A stretch of DNA of 44,439 nt from Chara braunii (GCA_003427395.1 BFEA01000168.1:345993-390431); one strand, 5' to 3'. Counted from the first letter of the stretch, positions 10,255 to 21,475 are shown. Numbers and translations are program-made. Notes: generated by a model from the sequence alone, not told the origin.

Positions 10255-10850
10255 TTTTCCCTCCTTTTTTTGAACAATAGGGACCTGGCAGTCCCTACTG
10301 ACGGCCAACTCACTCACTCCCTCTCACTCTTCTTGTCTTATTCTCCCACATTTTCTTTCGTTTTCTCTTTTTTTTCAAGCATGCCAAGTGTCAAGTGGTC
10401 GTTAAGGCCCTTTTCTAGCCCCTCCCTCTTAGTTTTGGCTCTTCCTATGCCCAAGGTGCAGTCCGTTATATCTCGGACTGCAATAATGGCCTTCTCATGC
10501 CCATGGGAGCTTTCTTTTACTCCTATTTTTCTCCCACAGTGGCCCCTCTTACTCCGATTTTCTCCCGGAGGCCTATTTTTCACATGGGGTTTCTTTTGAC
10601 TCTATTTTCTTGAGGGAGGCTGATCCGAGATTTTTCAGATTGCTCCCATGCCTCCCACTTCAAGTTTCTTCACTTTTTCTTTTCCTTTTTGACCTTCCCG
10701 TTTGCTACCGCTAGTGCTTGCACTAGTGGTGCTCATATTCTTGGCCGTCAAGATCTCGATTTTGACGGTGCACCTTGCATTTATTATTTTCCCTCATGCG
10801 GTGCCGACGTTTCTTCTTGGGACTTTCACATGTCCACGCCATCCGTCCCG
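10255..10850. repeat. second, partial hairpin-domain unit
   Basis: The segment is a diverged repeat of about 8740-9410. It contains a poly-pyrimidine start, the GCAGTCCG/CGGACTGC hairpin (10458-10481), the 'ctagtg..cactag' hairpin (10707-10717/10720-10730, one mismatch) and the CCGTCAAGAT/ATTTTGACGG hairpin (10745-10754/10759-10768). It therefore looks like a tandem or nested unit of the R 3' domain, cut by the gap. Confidence 0.55.
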
Positions 10851-10852
10851 GC

Positions 10853-10998
10853 GGTGGTCCCCGACAGTTAGTCCCACCGGAGGTCCCCGACACTTAGTCC
10901 CACCGGCGATCCCCGGCACTTAGTCCCACCGACGGTCCCCGACACTTAGTCCCACCGGCGGCCCCGACATTTAGCCCTGCGGGTGGTCCCCGACACCT
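10853..10998. repeat. GC-rich minisatellite, about 26-bp unit
   Basis: Five to six direct copies of a unit close to 'gtccccgacacttagtcccac' plus 'cggc'. It lies where the hairpin unit would have its GC-rich 'cccgccggcgg' segment (compare 9376-9410 and 34683-34710), so it looks like a local expansion of that segment. Confidence 0.8.
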
Positions 10999-10999
10999 T

Positions 11000-13585
11000 T
11001 CGCCTTGGATGTGGAGGGCCCAGAGAGGCTATCTCCCACGGTTTTACTGTCCGCAGAAGAGCTCAGCGGGACCAAGGCGACATTAGCGTTTCTTTGGTTT
11101 TTCTTTTCCTCGCCGTGTGGTTCTGCCGTTAATCCCTTTTTGATTGATGTTTTATCCTTATTATTATTTTTATTTTTGTTGCCAGGCGCGACATCGGGAC
11201 GATGGTGGTCAAACGCGCATGCAAAACCAGTGGGTGATTAACCCTCACAGCGGAAGTGCCTGAATAGCGTGTGCCTTTGCTGGTGCACGGCTGCCGGTCG
11301 CGACCTGCTATGAGAAGTTTGAGGGTGAGCATGGCGGAGGGGCCCAAATGGTGGTGGTTGCCCGAAACACTATAGAGAGACCGCAGCAAACGCTGCGGCA
11401 AGCTGCGGGTCACCTGGAACTTTCTCCACTTCGGTCCTCAAAGTCTCCACTTGGATATTTGCTACCACCACCAAGATTTGCACCGAGCCCGTCTCACCCA
11501 GGCCCACGTTTCAAGGGTCGCAACGGACCGGCGCCCTCCCGGTCCTCGAAGGGTCGGAATGGCCGCGACAGCGGGAAGTCGGTCGCATTCATCAACGAGG
11601 TTTGACCTTTGTGACCATCAACCTGCTGTCTGTATTGATCGACACCCCTTGGGGTGTATGGGCTGGAGCACAGGGTGGCACCGACGAAAGGCCAAGGGGT
11701 TGTAGCGGAGGCCGCAACCAATATTGACGAACAGGTTGCTTCGTCGGATCTGTCAAGTTGCCGCGACGTGGGAAACTTACCATTTTGGCCGATGTGTTGC
11801 CCGTCATATTGATGATAGTAGAGTAACATAGTTGTGGGAGGTGCATTGTGCACTCAATGGGAGTAGTGTCGAGCAGGGCTACTACGTTAGGAACTGTAGG
11901 GTTGAGGAAAAGAGAGGACGAGCGCCCTGCTAAAAGATTGATAGAGAGAAGTTTGAAGGGGGATGAATGTGGATGTAGTTCCGCGCCAGGGACACTCACA
12001 ACGGAGGAAGGGTGATGGCAACGGTGAGCGAGAGCTGGGCGGAGCAGATTCGATGTTGTTACCCCGATTCTTAACGAAATCGGTCAGAGTAAAGGTCGTT
12101 TTTGGGGTTTTAGCCCCGGGCAGATCCGAATTCGAGAGTAGTTTTAGTGAAAGGTAAGTGCTATAGAAGATAGAGAGGGAAGGAGTCGTGCGGGAGATGG
12201 GGACGAGGGAAAGGTACCGAGAGAGACTCGGGTATGGCAGGGAAGGAAGCGTAGGAGTAAAAGTTGTGAATCCCGCTCAGTTCCTAGTAGATTCGAGCGA
12301 AGTAAGATGTAGAGTGGGAGTCCCTAAGTTAGACAAAGAGAACGGTGCAGCCGGGTTTGAATGAGGACGAGCGAAAGCGGCAGTACGATAGGTGCGTAAA
12401 GGGAAAAAGCAGCTAAATGGGATGTATTGGTCCCCGTTTCAACAGTAGGTTCATTCTGGTTTTTGCTCATTCTAACGAAGAAGGTAGTGAGAGGCGAAGC
12501 ATGGGGTTGGTGACTTACAAGTTCGATGATGCGTTGCTCACCCTATTGAGGGGAGTAACCTTCCCCTATCCTTCTACGTGAATGGCCAGAAAGCAATGTA
12601 TCTTCCGTCTTCTAGCAGAAGATCTCTTTCGATTTTGTTCACTGTGTCGATGAAGTTAGGCCATCGCCCTCCTTTGTTGGACTGGTTAGCTGCGATCGCG
12701 ATTTCGCTACTGCAACCGCAATCACCCTCGCCCCATAATGCCGAGTTTTTCACCCTCCTGGTTGTCGCCTGTTTTAGTTGCGCTAAGTCGGGGCTCCGTT
12801 GTCATCGCGCGATTGTCTCCCTCAAGCTTCGGAGGTCTTCTTTGTCAGCGGTAACTGTTTAGCCCAAGGGAGGCGAGTGCACCCGTTTGCTGGATCGAAC
12901 CGCTCTGCATCGGGTTTGGGTCGTATGAACCTCGTCGTGGATTTGGCCAGGTACAATGATTGTTGTATGGGAAGCTTTCGTTTGAAGCAGTGGAATCGAG
13001 TTCTTGGAGTTGGGGAGTAGATCAGATGCTACAGAGGAAAGGGGCACATACCTGCTTATGGAAGCAATCTGCATGATCGGTACCTGCATATACATCGATG
13101 GTTGTTGTTCGGTGTTGTTGTGTTTTGCTATAAGGAGAAGTGTAGGTTAGGGCTGGTTTGACTTCAGATTATTGGAGTCGTTGAAGGAAAAATTGTTGTT
13201 GCCATATGTTGAACAGGCTGCTTCTGATTTGGAAGTTTCGCTACTTCATTGATGGTAGTGGAATGGAGCAACAGGTGGCGTTGTTGCCGGGGATGACGGT
13301 TGCCTACCGTTGTCCCTGGTGGAACGACATTCGGGTCTGGTCATTTGAGATCCAGGCAAAGTGGGAAGTTTTCTTTAGACGTATATGGCTGATTATACAA
13401 AGCCTTGACTATCCATTGGAAGTGTCTTAAGACTTTGAGGTCCTTGGAGATCGTGCCCAGGTTAAGGGCAGGATGGCGATCTAGGTAAGGTGATATTGTT
13501 ATGTTTTACTTCGTTTATTGACTTGACTGGCTGTGTGATTGACTATTACAGAGCTAGCAATGGTCGAAGTCTACGTTCCCTGCAA

Positions 13586-13589
<4 letters not shown>
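11000..13589. other. no recognisable gene
   Basis: GC-balanced sequence with short ORFs on both strands, none with a domain I can name. Purine-rich plus-strand text from about 12000 to 12450 gives no long frame. A host exon cannot be excluded, but nothing in the sequence supports one. Confidence 0.4.

Positions 13590-13620
<31 letters not shown>
13590..13620. repeat. (TA)n microsatellite
   Basis: A perfect TA run of about 31 bp, followed within about 180 bp by the start of a gag-like fragment. Confidence 0.95.
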
Positions 13621-13622
<2 letters not shown>

Positions 13623-13802
13623 AGTCTTGTAGTGAGACCGAGCCCCGCATAACTTTGACTAAGATAAGAAAGTTGTCGTACCAGTAAGGTTATCCTATGT
13701 GGTATGAATGAACAGGAAGTAAGGTCAGTATGATTACAGACCGGCATGCTAAATGGTGTTACCTTTCCTTGACAGGAAGGTTGAAACAAGAATTGGGTAA
13801 AT

Positions 13803-14060
13803 ATGGCAGAAGGCGACGCCGATGGTGTGGGAAATAGGATGACAATCGATGATTTGGTTGAGGCTTTGGATAGGTGGGATGTGAGACGAGGCAATGTCCT
13901 TAAGGTTGACACCTTCCTATTCAAGGGCGAACGAGTTTCAAATTGGCTGGAGCTGGTTGAATAAGCAATGGTGGGTGTGGCAGATACAGTGAAATTTAAG
14001 CGTATTTTGACGTACATATGGCGGGCAAGCGAGAATGGTAGCCAAGGTGGAGGTGTAACG
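13803..14060 (+). pseudogene. gag N-terminal fragment of an LTR retrotransposon
   Basis: A plus-strand frame starts with ATG at 13803 and reads MAEGDADGVGNRMTIDDLVE, then a stretch containing FLFKGERVSNWLELVE and later FKRILTYIWRAS. The 'F-x-G-x-x-V-x-x-W/F-L-x-x-x-E' pattern is typical of the start of the Ty3/gypsy capsid domain. An in-frame TAA interrupts it at 13962-13964, with the frame continuing after the stop. The similarity fades near 14060, where minus-strand pol sequence begins, so only about 85 codons of a usual gag of several hundred residues remain. It faces the neighbouring pol tail to tail, so it cannot be that element's own gag in normal order. The identification rests on pattern and context only. 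Confidence 0.5.
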
Positions 14061-14089
14061 GGGACATGCCAATGGAAGGGCAAACGGTG

Positions 14090-16344
14090 TATAGGCGATC
14101 TCGGCGGCTGTGAGCAACTGATCCCAGTCATGTTGGTGTGGATGACAATACTTCCGCAGGATTCTTTGGAGAGTATCGTTCATCTTCTCGGTTTGTCCAT
14201 TGGTCAGGGGGTGGAATGCAGTGCTATACTTGAGTGTGGTTCCGCATGCATTGAAAAGGTGTTTCCATAATTGTGACAGAAAGCGTGGATCACGGTCATT
14301 GATGATATTCTCGGGGAGGCCGTGATGGCGTGCGACATGATCAAAGAAGAGAGTGGCGACGTCTTTGGCATTGTGCGAAGTAGTGCAAGGGATGAAGTGC
14401 GCGCGTTTGGTCAAGTGACAAGCAATGACATAGATGCAGTCATGACCGCGGTCAGTCTTGGGGAGACCACACACGAAGTCCATAGAGTTGGACTGCCAAC
14501 AGTGAGTGCGAATAGGCAACGACTGTAACTTATCGGGTTTGTACCTGTTCAAAGGGTTGACGGCTTGACATGTGGGGCATGAGCGAATGTAAGCTTTGAC
14601 GTCGGCGAGTACGGAAGGCCAGTAGAAGTAGCAGGAGATGGTGTCGAAGGTTTTCTGGAACCCGAGGGGTCCCACAGTCTTGGTGTCGTGGTGCTCGACC
14701 AAGAGCTGGGTACGGAGGCCACGTGCATCGGGGATGCAAAGTCGGTGAGTGCCTTTGGTGTCGATGTAAGGAAGTTTGTTGTAGATTGTTGAGAAATCTG
14801 GGCAAGAGAGGTCGTCGTGGGTGTAGCGGTGGTGGAGTGATGGGAGGAGTTGGATAAGAGTCATGGTGGTGTGGACTTTCTCGGAGGGCTTGTGGTCGGG
14901 GCATCGAGAGAGGGCATCGGCAACGCGGTTGCTTTTGTCGGGGGTGTGGCAAATGGTGAACATGAACTGGGCAAGAAAGTCTAACCAGAGGGCTTGGCGT
15001 GGCATGATGTTTTTCTTAGTGAGGATAGAGGAGACGATGGTGTTGTCGGTGCAAATGGTGAAGTACTGCCCATCAAGGTACGGGTGCCAAACTTTGAGGG
15101 TGTGAATCACAGCGAGGAGTTCCTTCTCGTTGGAGGGGTAGTTCATCTCCGCGGGAAGGAGCATTTTGCTTGCAAAGGCGATGGGGTATTCGTCAGGTGG
15201 AGCCTCGGGGTGGGTGGGGGAGTATTTGATGGAGGGGGTTTCGGAGGTGTCGCGAGGAAAATGTTGTGAGAGGATGGCTCCAATGGCGAATTCGGATGCG
15301 TCAATGGTCACGTAGAAATGTCGAGAGGGGTCGACGATCTTGAGGATGGGGGCCGTGGTGATGGTTTGTTTGAGGAAGTCGAAGGCGTTTTGGTGGCGGT
15401 CGTTCCAATTGAAGAGCTCGTCCTTGCGTATGAGTTCGTGAAGTGGGTAAGAGATGTCGGAGAAGCTGCGGATGAAGGGACGGTAATAGTTGGCAAGGCA
15501 TTGGAATGAGCGTAGTTAGTAGGGTCTTGGGGGGGGGGTGTACTCAACGAGGGTGGTGACCTTCGAAGGGTCCATGCGGATTCCTTCAGCAGAGACGATG
15601 TGGTCAAGGTATTCTACGTTAGAGGCAGCAAAGGTGCATTTGCTGAGCTTGGCGTAAAATTTTTGCTCTCTGAGGATGGAGAGGACTTCGCGAAGGTGCT
15701 GAAGGTGAGACTCGAAGGTGGGGCTATAGACAAGGGCATCATCAAGGTAGACGGCGACACATACTTCGAGGAGGTCGATGAAGATGTGATTCATGATGGA
15801 TTGGAATGTGGCCGGGGCGTTGGTGAGTACGAAGGGCATCATGAGGAACTCTTAGTGCCCAAAGCGAGAGCAAAATGCGGTCTTATGGGTGTCCTCCCCG
15901 TGGATGCGGATCTGGTGGAAGCCACTGCAGAGGTCAATCTTTGTAAAATATTTGGCTCCACGAAGGCGATCAAGAAGCTCGGAGATCTGAGGTAGGGGGT
16001 TCTTGTTCTTGATCATGATCCGATTCAAGGCGGGGTAGTCTGTGCACATCCTTGGTTCTGAGTTTTCACCTTTCTTTACGAAAAGGCAGCTTGTACCGAA
16101 GGGGGAGGAGTTTGGCTTAATGAATCCTTTTTCAAGGAGTTCATTGAGTTGGCGCTTCGGCTTCCGGGATGGAGAGTTGGTATGGAGGGCGGCACGGCGG
16201 AGAGTGGCCGGGTTCCAGGTCAATGGTATGAGATACAACACGATCCGGGGGTAATCTGGCAGGCAAGGACTCGAGAAAAACGTCTTTGACCTCGTTGAGG
16301 ATGGCGGTGACGGCGGTGTCGAGCGCATCGGTCCGGCACCGCAC
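14090..16344 (-). pseudogene. Ty3/gypsy pol (RT-RNase H-integrase), element A
   Basis: Minus-strand pol in the Ty3/gypsy order. From 16344 the N-terminal RT region reads LESLPARLPPDRVVSHTIDL, then a frameshift near 16145. RT continues with TKIDLCSGFHQIRI and the YLDD catalytic box. RNase H starts at TIDASEFAIGAIL and keeps NEKELLA and CTDN. The integrase zinc finger reads HHDTKTVGPLGF...CPTC, so the second His of the HHCC motif is Pro. The DDE residues are visible at SMDF, NDRDPRF and NGQTE. In-frame TAA stops lie at 15849-15851 (after RFGH) and 15513-15515. RT, RNase H and integrase otherwise keep one frame, so decay is moderate. The 3' end is lost where the plus-strand gag fragment begins (14060-14130). 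Gag, protease and LTRs are not seen upstream. Confidence 0.9.
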
Positions 16345-17996
16345 AAGGCAGCGCGGAACCCTCCCGACCGCGTCACGCAGGAGTTGGTTTTAATCCTCGT
16401 TGCAAATACATATGGAGCTTCCGCAAGCCGCTCCGGTCGAGTGCGCCAGCCATACCTCTTGCGAGCCCCTACGACAAGATAGGGCCTACGCGAGGCACCA
16501 CTTACCTCCACCTCCCTTCGGTGGGCGTATCCCCGCCGAGCTACTATTCCACAATATGAAGCTAATCAACTGCGATCGCAGAGGTGGACCAGCCGAGGGC
16601 GTTTCTCGTTCGCTGTAGTATAGGGGGTACGCATGGCTTTACGCCTCTATCAGACCCGCACGCGAACTGACGCCTTGGGGGCCTGAGGTCCCAAGCGCGA
16701 CTCGTCGTCGATCGACTAGGACGCATCCCACACACCACGCGTACACCACTCTAAACAACATAAAAATAACGCACAAATACACACACATATACAAAACAAC
16801 ACAGGACAAACAACGCGACAACACTCCTAGTCCCTTAGTAGCCATCCCATAACTTTTCGATGCGGAAATCGGATGGGCGTCGCGCGCGAGACTTAATATA
16901 AAACCGCGCGGGCGCAGGGTTAATCTCATATCGACTCGCAATGCAAGCATACGCAAGCAGTCGCAAGCAGTCGCAATGATGATGTACTATGTAGTACCCA
17001 TACTCATGCGGTCCTCGTTAATCTCGAGGGTCGTATTCGACACTCAAGTGTCGATTGGCACACGCCTTGAGGGATTGATCTCTTGACGCTGGACAACCGC
17101 CAAGTGCGGTTGAGAATTACACCCTCTTCTGCACCCTGCGAAGAGTGGGTGGTACACAGGTTCATACCTGTGGTCGCAATCGTCTCTTATTGCCCTGAAG
17201 ACCAGCTCCATCATCCAGGGCCTAGAGAGAAATCAAGGGGTTTGACTTTGACAGTTGCCACGAACTACAACGTCCAACTATAAAAACCTCTATAAAGCAA
17301 AAAGGCTAATTGGGGATGTCCCTTTTCTCTGGAATCCATAATCTGTTTAACGGGCGGCCAAAGTCAGTCGGCCACCCGAAATGGGACAATTTGAAGAGTC
17401 GATTGATCAGACGGTAGAAATTTTAGGGTTAATGTTAATGGACGAGCGATAAAAAAACAGGGCACCTAGGTCGACCCTGTTTTTCAACCCGTCTCTCGCT
17501 GACACTAACCCTACTTTTATGCAAACGAATATACTATTTTATCCCACCCTTGACACCTCTACCATCGACTTATTTTCCTCTTATTTCTATTCCCTCCATA
17601 CCCGGCCGCCAACGTGTGCACGGGTCTCCGCACGACTGGTTTTGCGTGGCCGAATTGGGAGGATTTTTTTTATTTTATTTGTGTAAACAAATTTATGAAC
17701 GCGGTCGAAATAATTAATGATGAAAAGGAACTCAAAACCCGCGATCTCGGCTCTTTTGCCCTGATTATGTACCCCCCCCGACGTTTGTCCCAATCTAGGC
17801 TATTTTGTTACCCCACTTATGACCCCTGTTGCCCTGAATGTGAGTGACAATTATTATTATTATTATTATGAATATTTTAATATAATTAAAAGTGTGGAGA
17901 GCGGGGTGCGGCGATTGACTATTTTGCGGTGTATGGACCTACTCATACGGGTCTTTTCTAAGTGAGGGTTTTTCTAGTCGTCATCGGGCCTCACTT
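16345..17996. other. no gene seen; possible LTR or promoter DNA
   Basis: Beyond the 5' edge of the pol fragment there is no continuing protease or gag. The stretch has a TATA-like 'aatataaaacc' near 16894 on the plus strand, a short 'cgcaagcagt' repeat near 16950-16975, and an (ATT)n run near 17853-17870. This could be a diverged LTR, but I cannot define its ends. Confidence 0.35.
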
Positions 17997-18037
17997 GACC
18001 GTCGTGGTATGAGCTCTGGTCCGGGACCACGACGGTC
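17997..18037. repeat. 12-bp perfect inverted repeat
   Basis: GACCGTCGTGGT (17997-18008) pairs perfectly with ACCACGACGGTC (18026-18037) around a 17-base loop. The string TGGTATGAGC at 18005-18014 inside it resembles an initiator-Met primer-binding site (usually TGGTATCAGAGC), but poorly. Confidence 0.7.
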
Positions 18038-18039
18038 AC

Positions 18040-18884
18040 CAGTCCACCTTAGCTACGGTTCACGGATGCGGCTCGTCGGTGTGGTTTCTTGGTACGGTTC
18101 ATTGGCATGGAGCATTGGTACTTGGTGTGGATCACAGTGGGGTTCATTTGGATGGTCGGTTGCAACAGGTACAACCCATTCTTGTCGAGCCTAGATTGGA
18201 GATGCATACCTGGATCAGATTACTGCGGACTGTGTGGATGGAACCACTGGGCCAAGGACATCTGCGGTATCGGGACTGCGGTGGACTGTGCTGCGGCCAA
18301 CGACCCTGTATTAACACTGGGGCTGCAGCGGGCGGGGACTGCCGGTATGGCGGTTGTGTCAGGCCTGGATCTGCACCACAAGAATTGTTGTTGGACCTGT
18401 TTTTGGACCTACTGGTACAAGACCAGAGGTCTGTACACCGGGCCTGGATCTGCAGTCTCGGCCAACAGCTGGTACCGGGGCAGCCGTTGGTGTTGCGCCA
18501 GTAGTCGGTACCGCTTCCTTTTCGAGCATGGGCCTGCCCGTTCGGGTGCCAGCTCGGCTGGCAGCTATACAAGCAAGGGTTTTGACTTTGGGAAGGGACC
18601 CCTGCGCATGGCGTATGCCGCCCGCGGGGAACGGAAGAGAAACAAGCATGGAAGACACGCGAGAGGGGGATGCTCATTAGCGAGACGATGGCGTGCAAGG
18701 TGTGCGCAGCCCACTAGGGTGGCGCCAACGGGGAACAACGAGCCGGGTGTACACAGCGTTCTGGATGGTGTCCGTTCGTGCCCGTTCGTGCGAGCCAGTG
18801 GATTGCAGCCGACAGACTTCAGTTTGTGGGGGAAGGCGATAAGTAAGTGAGAGAGCAGAAGGCAGCGAGCTGGTGAATGCATGA
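18040..18884. other. no confident gene
   Basis: Frames are open on both strands (for example plus 18089-18850 and minus 18144-18698), but none has a domain I recognise. The composition is biased (Trp/Cys/Gly or Ser/Pro rich), which suggests a compositional artefact or a decayed retrotransposon segment. Confidence 0.35.
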
Positions 18885-19068
18885 GGAAGTGTGTGAGAGA
18901 GAGAGTGAGAGAGTGTGAAAGAGAGAGCCTGCGCAGTGAGAGAGAGACTGCGCCGTGAGAGAGAGAGAGCGCAGTGAGCGGGGGAGAGCATGAGTATGAG
19001 AGTGAGAGAGAGCGACTGCGCAGTGTGAGAGAGAGACACTGCGCAGTGTGAGAGAGAGACACTGCGCA

Positions 19069-19150
<82 letters not shown>

Positions 19151-19765
19151 ACATATTGAGGGAGAGAGAGCGCATTGAGTGGGAGAGAGTTGCACTGCTT
19201 TAGAGAGAGGGAGTGCGCTGTGTGTGCCCCGAATGAGAAACAACAAATGAACTGTTTTAAGGGAATGTACTGCGCTGTGTGTGTGTGAGAGAGATAAAGT
19301 GTGTGAGAGAGAATGAGTGAGAGAGAGACAGCGAGCGAGAGGGACTGCGGGGAGAGAGAGACAGCGAGAGAGAGGGAATGCGGGCAGAGAGAGACGGAAA
19401 ATGGACAAAGAGTCACGTAGGAGAAAAGTGACCGAAGAGGTAGTGGGAGAGAAAACGTGTATGAGAGGACAATGGCAGGAGAGAGTGAACAGGTGAGGAA
19501 GGTGAGTTGGCTTCCAAACTGCACGTATCCGGCCATGACCACGTCCAGGTGCATTCAAATATGGTTGCATGAGAGGAGGAGGCAGAGAGGACTCAAGGCA
19601 GTGTGCGTGATCAAGCGGGTATGAGAGTGGGATAGCGCGTGCGCGAGTGTGTGTGTGAGAGAGGAAGAGAGAAAGAAGGAGAGACTGTACACAGAGAAAG
19701 AGGGAGAGACTGTGCACACAGAGAAAGAGGGAGAGACTGTGCACAGAGAGAGAGAGAGAGAAGAG
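18885..19765. repeat. GA-rich compound microsatellite
   Basis: A long, interrupted (GA)n region with a near-perfect core at about 19081-19150. The palindrome ACTGCGCAGT occurs three times at 23-base intervals (19015, 19038, 19061). The long minus-strand Ser-Leu readings over it are artefacts of the CT repeat. Confidence 0.9.
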
Positions 19766-20534
19766 GCTAGAGCCACAAGACTTTCTCGCCATTTCTCGAT
19801 ATGGCCGTTGTCAGACGGTTGCCAGTTTTCACACAGGCTAACAATCAAAGATCGGATTCCATATGCATCAAGGTGACTTCAAAATAAGCGATTTGACCGT
19901 TGGGATTATCATTCGGACGACATTTCGACATCATTAAGCCCCACACAGGCGTGGTTCCCGAGACTAATAGGAACGATGGGAAGATGTGAGAAGTGTCAAC
20001 CCTTGCGGGCATGTTTTTTGTCGAGAGGCAGCTGGCCATTTAATATGTGAAGACTTGGAATGCAAAACAAGAGCAGTGCCAATCAAGAACGGTCCTTGCT
20101 TTCTGCGGGTAATGGGTGGAAATGATGAGTGCTAGAAAGTGTCCTTCTGTGGCTGACGCCCAAAGGTGGGCTCATTTGGCCAATCAAAGGGGCGGGTTTT
20201 ACTCTATGTTGAAACGATCTGATTTGGTATTGAGTAAAAGACGAATACCGTGAAACCCATAGTGATCAGTCATGCTGAGATCTGTCAGCTCTTCGCCACT
20301 TGTCCTATAAATGGATCGCTGGCAATCAGAAGAATAATGGGGTACCTTTATTTTCTCACATCTTGGCTCGATTAGTAGCCTTGCTTCACAACCTGATCAC
20401 TCTATTGGTGGGTAGCGCGTACGGTTCTAAGTGAGGTTTGAATCAGCTAATCAAGCTAATCAGCCAATTCCTAATTAGCTTGTGGACCCCCGTTTGATCA
20501 AGGAAGGCCGAGGCCTTGGGGGTGCAGTCCCCTC
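19766..20534. other. promoter-like, possibly LTR-derived segment
   Basis: Non-coding sequence between the GA repeat and a primer-binding-site-like motif. It holds the CCAAT/GC-box/TATA arrangement listed separately. No paired LTR is visible, so LTR origin is inferred from the promoter layout alone. Confidence 0.3.
20178..20314 (+). promoter_or_regulatory. candidate CCAAT / GC-box / TATA promoter
   Basis: GGCCAATCAAAGG at 20178-20190 is followed at once by GGGCGGG, and CTATAAATGG lies at 20305-20314. The TATA motif is a good match; the CCAAT-to-TATA distance (about 125 bp) is longer than usual. No ORF with a recognisable product follows on the plus strand. Confidence 0.3.
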
Positions 20535-20550
20535 CCTGGCAACGACGCCA
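20535..20550 (-). other. primer-binding site, tRNA-Asp type
   Basis: On the minus strand TGGCGTCGTTGCCAGG matches the complement of the plant tRNA-Asp 3' end (TGGCGCCGTTGCCGGG) at 14 of 16 positions. It lies five bases from a plus-strand TGTGAGGAAACCC (20556 onward), which would be the reverse complement of an LTR 3' end finishing in ACA. This suggests a minus-strand LTR fragment from 20556 up to about 20750. No matching second LTR is in the window. Confidence 0.5.
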
Positions 20551-20756
20551 AAGTTTGTGAGGAAACCCGGGAAGGAGTCCCCTATTGTTCGCTGAAGCCG
20601 AGGGCTACAGCGCCCGCTTTCGAGGTCCTCAGTGACCAGCAGGGTATGGAGCTTGCGCAGCCTGTCACGCGCCACTCTAGAGGCTAAACTCCATGCCGAT
20701 TTACCGCATGTGGAACGACTCCGATGGATGTAGGATCTGACAGCCCAGATGGTTGT

Positions 20757-21452
20757 CTAATTCAGGATAAATATTCGAACAGATTTGTGGACGGGGGATG
20801 CATGGAAGAGCGGGGTACAGGGCGTGTGGTGTGAAAGTGATCTCGGTATAGGTGGGGTGGGGTGGGTGGAAGTGATAGTAAATGGAGTCGAGACAGGTTT
20901 TGACTGGGGCAGAACGGTCGATGACTCTGTGACGGCGGGGGTTGTCGTTGTGGGTGGTGGGGTGACCATGGTGGAGGTGGTGGTGGATGAAGGCGGGGGT
21001 GTGGAAGACGTACTAGCAGAGAGGGCGGTGGATGCGGAGGCGGAGGATGGAGGAAGGGTGGTGGCACCCGAGGTGGGGGGGGGGGACGTGGTGGTGACGA
21101 TCTGGATGGCGAGGGTTTGATTTTCGATGGCGGCCACGTGAGCGGAGATGGTGGAGATAGATGTTTTAATGTCGGCGATGGATGAGTGGATGGATGTCAC
21201 CATGCGGAGGAGTGTCGCGAGATCAATGGCAGCATCGGGTGTTGGTGTTTGCCCGCCTGCAAGGTTGCGGGCGATGTCGTCGACGGAGTCGGTGCGGATG
21301 TCGGACATATCAATGCTGGATGATTGGGCCATGGTGGGGGAGGAAGCGATGGTAGCGGCGGCTGAGGAGTTAGCAGCAGATGAGGTGGAGGCGGCGGCAG
21401 CAGAGGCCGCATCGGCCGCTGCGCGTTGAGAGTTCGTGGTTGTGCGTGTCAT
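20757..21452 (-). pseudogene. Ser/Thr/Ala/Pro-rich ORF, gag-like N-terminus
   Basis: An open frame of 231 codons starts MTRTTTNSQRAAAD. It has an Ala-rich segment, a more ordinary middle containing DDIARNLAGG and a heptad-like stretch (LLRMVTSIHSSIADIKTSIS, about residues 85-115, perhaps a short coiled coil), and then a long Ser/Thr/Pro-rich tail. Such a layout is common ahead of the capsid domain in gypsy-type gag proteins, but no capsid or zinc-knuckle motif follows. The frame ends beside an LTR-like edge near 20757. Composition alone could also produce an open frame here. It could be a truncated gag or a compositional accident. Confidence 0.35.
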
Positions 21453-21475
21453 GCCCGGGGGGCAGTTCCTCTTTA

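Noticed and set aside
10010-10317. ORFs across the 100-N gap and across the 235-N gap at 32130-32364
   Set aside because: They consist mostly of unknown residues and are created by N characters having no stop codons.
18089-18850. 253-codon plus-strand ORF rich in Trp, Cys and Gly
   Set aside because: No family is recognisable, other frames are open in the same place, and the region is bounded by repeats. I kept it only as unexplained sequence.
18565-19848. Three long overlapping minus-strand ORFs (up to 371 codons) rich in Ser and Leu
   Set aside because: They are read from a GA/CT microsatellite that is open in several frames at once; there is no domain outside the repeat.
20535-21452. A single element made of the tRNA-Asp primer site and the Ser/Thr-rich gag-like ORF
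   Set aside because: On the minus strand the ORF lies upstream of the primer site, where the LTR should be, so they cannot belong to one normally ordered element.
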